Below are positions 7,083-10,624 of a stretch of 10,624 bases of DNA, piece after piece (the first letter of the stretch is position 1; every line of letters begins with the position of its first letter). The notes below the pieces were generated by a model that worked only from the letters and a program-made list of their open reading frames with translations, searched no databases and had not been told where the DNA came from. The position numbers and the translations under genes are program-made. This DNA comes from JBLHGU01 sp047615875 (GTDB taxonomy: Bacteria; Pseudomonadota; Gammaproteobacteria; Arenicellales; CAJQKF01), in NCBI GenBank assembly GCA_047615875.1, contig JBLHGU010000171.1, positions 1 to 10,624 on the forward strand, in the 5' to 3' direction.

Positions 7083-7086
7083 ACGT
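7073..7086. promoter_or_regulatory. Palindrome, possible operator in divergent intergenic region
   Basis: ACGTTT-TG-AAACGT is an inverted repeat with perfect 6-bp arms and a 2-bp centre. It overlaps the candidate -35 of the DUF1223 promoter and lies 203 bases before the MoxR start. The size and symmetry fit a dimeric repressor site, but no cognate regulator gene is in the window. Confidence 0.35.
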
Positions 7087-7270
7087 GGCGAGTGGGTGGT
7101 GATGTCTGTATTATTACGCCGCAAATTTCTGGCATAACAATGGTGCGGCTGACGCTAGCCAAATACCAAGTTCTGTACAGGTTTAGTGAACCGAAAGAAT
7201 TCAGATAAGTTGATAGAATAAATGCGCAATAAAGTTACTATGAATAGCTATTTTATGGCTTCGGCCTACA

Positions 7271-7278
7271 AGGGGGGA
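7271..7278 (+). promoter_or_regulatory. Ribosome binding site of the MoxR gene
   Basis: AGGGGGGA lies 10 bases before the ATG at 7289. It is strong but slightly distant. It supports this start or, less well, the in-frame ATG at 7298. Confidence 0.5.
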
Positions 7279-7288
7279 TATTCGAGTC

Positions 7289-8305
7289 ATGGATAGTATG
7301 CAAAGCCAAATTCCAGAGAGTACTGGAAAAGACCATCGTTTTTCGCAACAGGTTACAGAGGTTAAGAAGTACCTTGAGGGGCAGGTGATTGGCCAGCAAA
7401 AGCTGGTTAACAGACTATTGATTGGTCTATTAGCTGATGGACACATTTTAGTGGAAGGCGCGCCGGGGTTAGCAAAAACCCGGGCCGTAAGAGCCCTGTC
7501 CGATTGTATTGATGGCGAGTTTCACCGTATTCAGTTCACACCAGATTTACTGCCTGCCGATCTGACCGGTACCGAAGTGTTCAGACCGCAAAATTCCACA
7601 TTCGAATTTCAGAAAGGCCCGTTATTCCACAGCATCTTATTGGCAGATGAGATAAATCGTGCGCCAGCCAAGGTTCAATCTGCATTGCTGGAATCTATGG
7701 CAGAGCGTCAGATAACGGTTGGGCGTCAAACCTATCCGTTGCCGGATCTTTTCATGGTAATGGCGACTCAAAATCCTATTGAGCAAGAAGGCACTTATCC
7801 ACTACCGGAGGCGCAGCTAGACAGATTTCTATTACACTTAAGCCTCGATTATCCCAGCGCAGATAGTGAAGTAGAGATTTTACAGTTGGCTCGACGCGAG
7901 GCCTTGAACGATATTGAAAGAAATCAGGTGGTAACACCACCTCGTCTCAGCCAGGCAGATATATTTTCCATCCGGCGCAATATTTTGAATTTGTACATGG
8001 CTCCAGGGGTTGAAGCCTACATAGTACAAATTATTCTCGCTACCAGAGATCCTTCGGTTTTTAAACCGGAAATGGCTCGTTTGATAGAGTATGGCGCTAG
8101 CCCGCGGGCGACTATTTCACTGGACCGTTGTGCTCGCGCCCATGCCTGGCTCGATGGCAGAGACTTTGTTTCACCGGATGATGTCCGGCAGCTGGCGGCC
8201 GATGTTTTGCGTCATCGTATTATTCTCTCCTATGAGGCTGAGGCGGATGGAATTAATGCCGACGCTTTTCTCGCGCAATTATTAGATCAGATTCCACTAC
8301 CTTAA
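7289..8305 (+). CDS. MoxR-family AAA+ ATPase
   Basis: A 338-residue AAA+ ATPase of the MoxR branch usually found with DUF58 and VWA genes. Walker A is GAPGLAKT (57-64), and FTPDLLPADLTGTE (83-96) is the strongly conserved MoxR segment. Walker B is SILLADEI (115-122) followed by NRAPAKVQSALLESM. Sensor 1 lies in ATQNPIEQEGTYPLPEAQLDRF (159-180). The C-terminal lid includes GASPRA (about 270-275), the usual sensor 2 region. It is cytoplasmic and expected to act as a ring ATPase in chaperone-like maturation or stress-related assembly, working with the downstream VWA-type proteins. It is the first gene of a four-gene or longer operon, and its TAA overlaps the next ATG by one base (TAATG). It is clearly different in sequence from the NorQ-type ATPase at 4965-4153. 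Confidence 0.93.
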   Translation: MDSMQSQIPESTGKDHRFSQQVTEVKKYLEGQVIGQQKLVNRLLIGLLADGHILVEGAPGLAKTRAVRALSDCIDGEFHRIQFTPDLLPADLTGTEVFRPQNSTFEFQKGPLFHSILLADEINRAPAKVQSALLESMAERQITVGRQTYPLPDLFMVMATQNPIEQEGTYPLPEAQLDRFLLHLSLDYPSADSEVEILQLARREALNDIERNQVVTPPRLSQADIFSIRRNILNLYMAPGVEAYIVQIILATRDPSVFKPEMARLIEYGASPRATISLDRCARAHAWLDGRDFVSPDDVRQLAADVLRHRIILSYEAEADGINADAFLAQLLDQIPLP

Positions 8306-9222
8306 TGACCACAACGATTGGGACGCAATCTGGACTTTCCGGTGTCTCCTATAGTTTGCAGGATTTACTGGGTCTGCAGGCAGCTGCGAAAGTATTGCAG
8401 ATGACCGGCCGACGACGGAGCAGATCTACAGTATCTGGCCTGCAGGAATCACGCATTCGGGGGCGTGGTATGAGCTATGCCGAGTCGCGCCCCTATCAGC
8501 CTGGTGACGATGTTAGACAGATTGACTGGCGGGTCACAGCCCGTAGTGGTCGTACCCATACCAAGCTGTATGAGGAAGAAAAGGAACGTCCGGTTTTTCT
8601 CATCCTGGACTACAACCACACGATGTTTTTTGGTTCTCGATATGCATTCAAACATGTCGTCGCAGCGGAAGCTGCGGCTCTAGTGGGTTGGTCGTGTGTT
8701 TCTCGGGGGGACCATGTTGGTAGTCTGTTGATTACACCACGTACACATGCAGAATTGAAACCTGTTGGTGGTCGACGTGGATTAATGCGCTTGTTTCATG
8801 CCATGCTCAAGGCACAGCAACATCGCCACGAGCGTGAAGAGGTCTCGCTAAATGATGCTTTTAATCGAGCACTAAAGGTCGCACGCCCAGGCAGTTTGAT
8901 TTTTATTTTCAGCGATTTTTATCACCTGAATGAAGAAACGGAACAACAGTTGGTGCGACTACGACAGCACAACGATGTAGTTTTATGTCAGGTGCTCGAT
9001 AAACTGGAAATACATGCGCCGCCCCCCGGACGCTATCCTATTAGCAACGGCCTACAGAATATTACTCTGGATACCACCGGTGCTCTAGGTGGGCAAGTAG
9101 ACAATATGCTCTTGCAAAGAATGAAAATGGTGGAAGATTTGGCACGCCGGCATAAGCTTGCCTATGGCACGCTGCGTGCGGACTTGCCGGTGGCTGGGCA
9201 GCTAAATGAGATTTGGCGATGA
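8305..9222 (+). CDS. DUF58 domain protein
   Basis: A 305-residue soluble DUF58 protein, the standard partner of MoxR ATPases. The signature SRPYQPGDDVRQIDWRVTAR (61-80) is intact, preceded by IRGRGMSYAE. The C-terminal half has a VWA-like fold. At the MIDAS position it reads LDYNHTMFFG (101-110), so the DxSxS pattern is D-x-N-x-T (D102, N104, T106) and metal binding may be altered. FIFSDFYHL supplies the later acidic loop. It lacks the N-terminal membrane helices seen in longer DUF58 proteins, so it is probably cytoplasmic or recruited to the membrane by its neighbours. Translation is coupled to moxR (TAATG) and to the next gene (ATGA overlap). The family is certain; the molecular role is inferred from context. 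Confidence 0.92.
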   Translation: MTTTIGTQSGLSGVSYSLQDLLGLQAAAKVLQMTGRRRSRSTVSGLQESRIRGRGMSYAESRPYQPGDDVRQIDWRVTARSGRTHTKLYEEEKERPVFLILDYNHTMFFGSRYAFKHVVAAEAAALVGWSCVSRGDHVGSLLITPRTHAELKPVGGRRGLMRLFHAMLKAQQHRHEREEVSLNDAFNRALKVARPGSLIFIFSDFYHLNEETEQQLVRLRQHNDVVLCQVLDKLEIHAPPPGRYPISNGLQNITLDTTGALGGQVDNMLLQRMKMVEDLARRHKLAYGTLRADLPVAGQLNEIWR

Positions 9223-9755
9223 ATCAAACTGATCCACTTGCCGTATTAAGAGATATTCATCTACCGGGTGATCCATCGCTATGGCCGCCAGCGATTGGCT
9301 GGTGGTTATTGCTCATCGCTTGTCTGCTTATTATCTGGGCGATTTATAAAGTGGTTGCAAACTTCCTTTTCCAACGCCGACCGTCAAAACAGGCGTTGTT
9401 GGAACTGGACAGACTGGAGTCTCGATTTAAATCTGAACAGGACACACGAGAATATGTGCAATCGTTATCAATGCTTTTGCGCCGCTATGTCGTGTCTAAA
9501 TGTGCCGATCCACAATTAGCTGCACGTTCAGGTTCGCATTGGTTGAAATTACTCAATGAACTAAGTAACGGTAGGGCATTTACTGACGGGCCAGGCCAGG
9601 TGCTTGCTGATCTACCCTATAGTCGAACAGTTGATGTGAATGCCGAAGCATTAACCCGAACTATTAGGCAGATGTTGCGCAATCAGGCTTCATTTGTAAA
9701 ATGCCTTAAGTGGAATCGCTCACCACTGTCAACAAATCCATCGGAGACTGGTTGA
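9219..9755 (+). CDS. DUF4381 single-pass membrane protein
   Basis: A 178-residue protein with the DUF4381 opening: DPLAVLRDIHLPGDPSLWPPAIGWWLL. A single membrane helix follows at about residues 25-46 (IGWWLLLIACLLIIWAIYKVV), then a basic and helical cytoplasmic region including LLRRYVV. I take the ATG at 9219, which overlaps the stop of the DUF58 gene as ATGA; an in-frame TTG at 9213 is less likely. Proteins of this family lie between DUF58 and VWA genes in gammaproteobacterial MoxR operons and are thought to anchor the complex at the inner membrane. That role is inferred from context only. The next gene starts one base after its stop, so the operon continues. Confidence 0.88.
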   Translation: MNQTDPLAVLRDIHLPGDPSLWPPAIGWWLLLIACLLIIWAIYKVVANFLFQRRPSKQALLELDRLESRFKSEQDTREYVQSLSMLLRRYVVSKCADPQLAARSGSHWLKLLNELSNGRAFTDGPGQVLADLPYSRTVDVNAEALTRTIRQMLRNQASFVKCLKWNRSPLSTNPSETG

Positions 9756-9756
9756 T

Positions 9757-10624
9757 ATGTTGCAACTAGCCTGGCCTTGGGTATTTCTTGCGTTACCCTT
9801 ACCGCTTCTGGTAGTGCGATTTATGCGTTCTGCAGAAACTTCTGCCGGCGCTATACACCTGCCTTATTTTAGTGCTGTAACCAATGCCCAGCAATCTGGG
9901 CGTTTCGATGTACGAAAAATTTCTCGCTTTATATACTGGTTTGTATGGTTGTTGGTAATGCTGTCGGCGGCCCGCCCACAGTGGGTTGGCGATCAGGTCG
10001 GTATACCTAGCACTGGACGTAATCTGATGTTGGCAGTGGATGTTTCCGGGAGTATGAAAACCCGGGATTTAAAGCTGGGTGGTGATTTCGTTACAAGATT
10101 GCAGGTGGTCAGATTGCTCGGTCAGGACTTCCTTGAACGCCGAGTTGGCGACAGAATTGGGCTCATTCTGTTCGGCAGTCAGGCTTATCTACAAGCCCCA
10201 CTCAGCTTCGATCGAAAAACCGTGGCAACGTTACTGGATGAGGCTTTGATTGGTATAGCTGGTGAGCGAACTGCAATTGGCGATGCCATTGGTCTGGCCT
10301 TAAAGCGCCTGCGTTTAAGTGAAGCCGAACACCGAGTGGTTATTTTACTGACAGATGGAGCAAATACGGCAGGAAGTGTTGAACCGATGCAGGCAGCAAG
10401 AATGGCTGCTCAGGAAGGGCTGAAAATATATACAGTAGGGATCGGTGCGGACAGGCTGCGTGTGGAGAGCCTGTTTGGTTCGCGAGAGGTGAATCCTTCC
10501 GCAGATTTGGATGAAAAGCTGTTGCAGCAAATCGCCGAACTATCCGGCGGTCGCTACTATCGAGCACGTAATAGTGCAGACTTACAGGGTATTTATAACC
10601 AGATCGACCAAATTGAGCCAGCCC
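9757..10624 (+). CDS. BatA-like VWA membrane protein, 3' end beyond the window
   Basis: The frame is open from the ATG at 9757 to the window edge (289 codons seen), so it is truncated by the boundary only. An N-terminal membrane helix (WPWVFLALPLPLLVV, 6-20) and a second at about 58-72 precede a VWA domain with a complete MIDAS site: DVSGS (95-99), T172 in ERTAIG and D200 in LLTDGANTAG. The layout matches the BatA/BatB group, where the VWA domain lies between N-terminal helices and a C-terminal helix that would lie past the edge. It is an inner-membrane protein. It begins one base after the DUF4381 stop; GGAG lies about 12 bases upstream as a possible ribosome binding site. A second Bat-type VWA gene and a TPR gene commonly follow in such operons, but they cannot be seen here. 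It was assigned by direct translation. Confidence 0.9.
   Translation, partial: MLQLAWPWVFLALPLPLLVVRFMRSAETSAGAIHLPYFSAVTNAQQSGRFDVRKISRFIYWFVWLLVMLSAARPQWVGDQVGIPSTGRNLMLAVDVSGSMKTRDLKLGGDFVTRLQVVRLLGQDFLERRVGDRIGLILFGSQAYLQAPLSFDRKTVATLLDEALIGIAGERTAIGDAIGLALKRLRLSEAEHRVVILLTDGANTAGSVEPMQAARMAAQEGLKIYTVGIGADRLRVESLFGSREVNPSADLDEKLLQQIAELSGGRYYRARNSADLQGIYNQIDQIEPA

Noticed and set aside
7209..7214. TTGATA as a -35 for the MoxR operon
   Set aside because: No acceptable -10 hexamer lies 16-18 bases downstream.
10340..10567. Minus-strand 75-codon open frame near the right edge
   Set aside because: It lies antisense to the VWA domain of the BatA-like gene, with no family character, so it is a shadow frame.

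Overview
The window looks like chromosomal DNA of a heterotrophic or facultative gammaproteobacterium. This is inferred from protein family composition: a MoxR / DUF58 / DUF4381 / VWA operon, a DUF1223 protein, a CBU_0592-type small membrane protein and a NorQ/NorD-type pair. Base composition is balanced and gene packing is typical. I saw no rRNA, tRNA, CRISPR array, insertion sequence or prophage gene. The species cannot be named from the sequence.

Layout. (1) 1-310, minus strand: decayed remnant of a class III adenylate/guanylate cyclase with an in-frame stop and a frameshift. (2) 325-588, minus: small CBU_0592-like membrane protein. (3) 816-1961, plus: HisC-like PLP aminotransferase. It converges on (4) 4965-1976, minus: a two-gene unit with a CbbQ/NorQ-type AAA+ ATPase followed by a CbbO/NorD-type VWA protein. 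A perfect 10-bp stem-loop lies between the convergent 3' ends. (5) 5158-5874, plus: short-chain dehydrogenase, divergent from the ATPase. (6) 6982-5908, minus: a secreted DUF1223 protein and then a 76-residue conserved-looking protein of unknown role. (7) 7289-10624, plus: a tightly coupled operon of MoxR AAA+ ATPase, DUF58 protein, DUF4381 membrane protein and a BatA-like VWA protein that runs off the window edge.

The main theme is that two different MoxR-type AAA+ ATPase / VWA systems lie about 2.3 kb apart. The first is a soluble NorQ/NorD-type (CbbQ/CbbO-type) pair. Characterised members of that family remodel or activate metalloenzymes such as nitric oxide reductase or RuBisCO, but no nor or cbb structural gene is present here. 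The second is the membrane-associated MoxR-DUF58-DUF4381-Bat type, implicated in envelope or stress-related protein maturation. The client of the first pair is the most open question. Its immediate neighbours are an aminotransferase and a short-chain dehydrogenase, and neither is a known client. No gene here belongs to a wholly unfamiliar system, so claims of novelty should stay modest.
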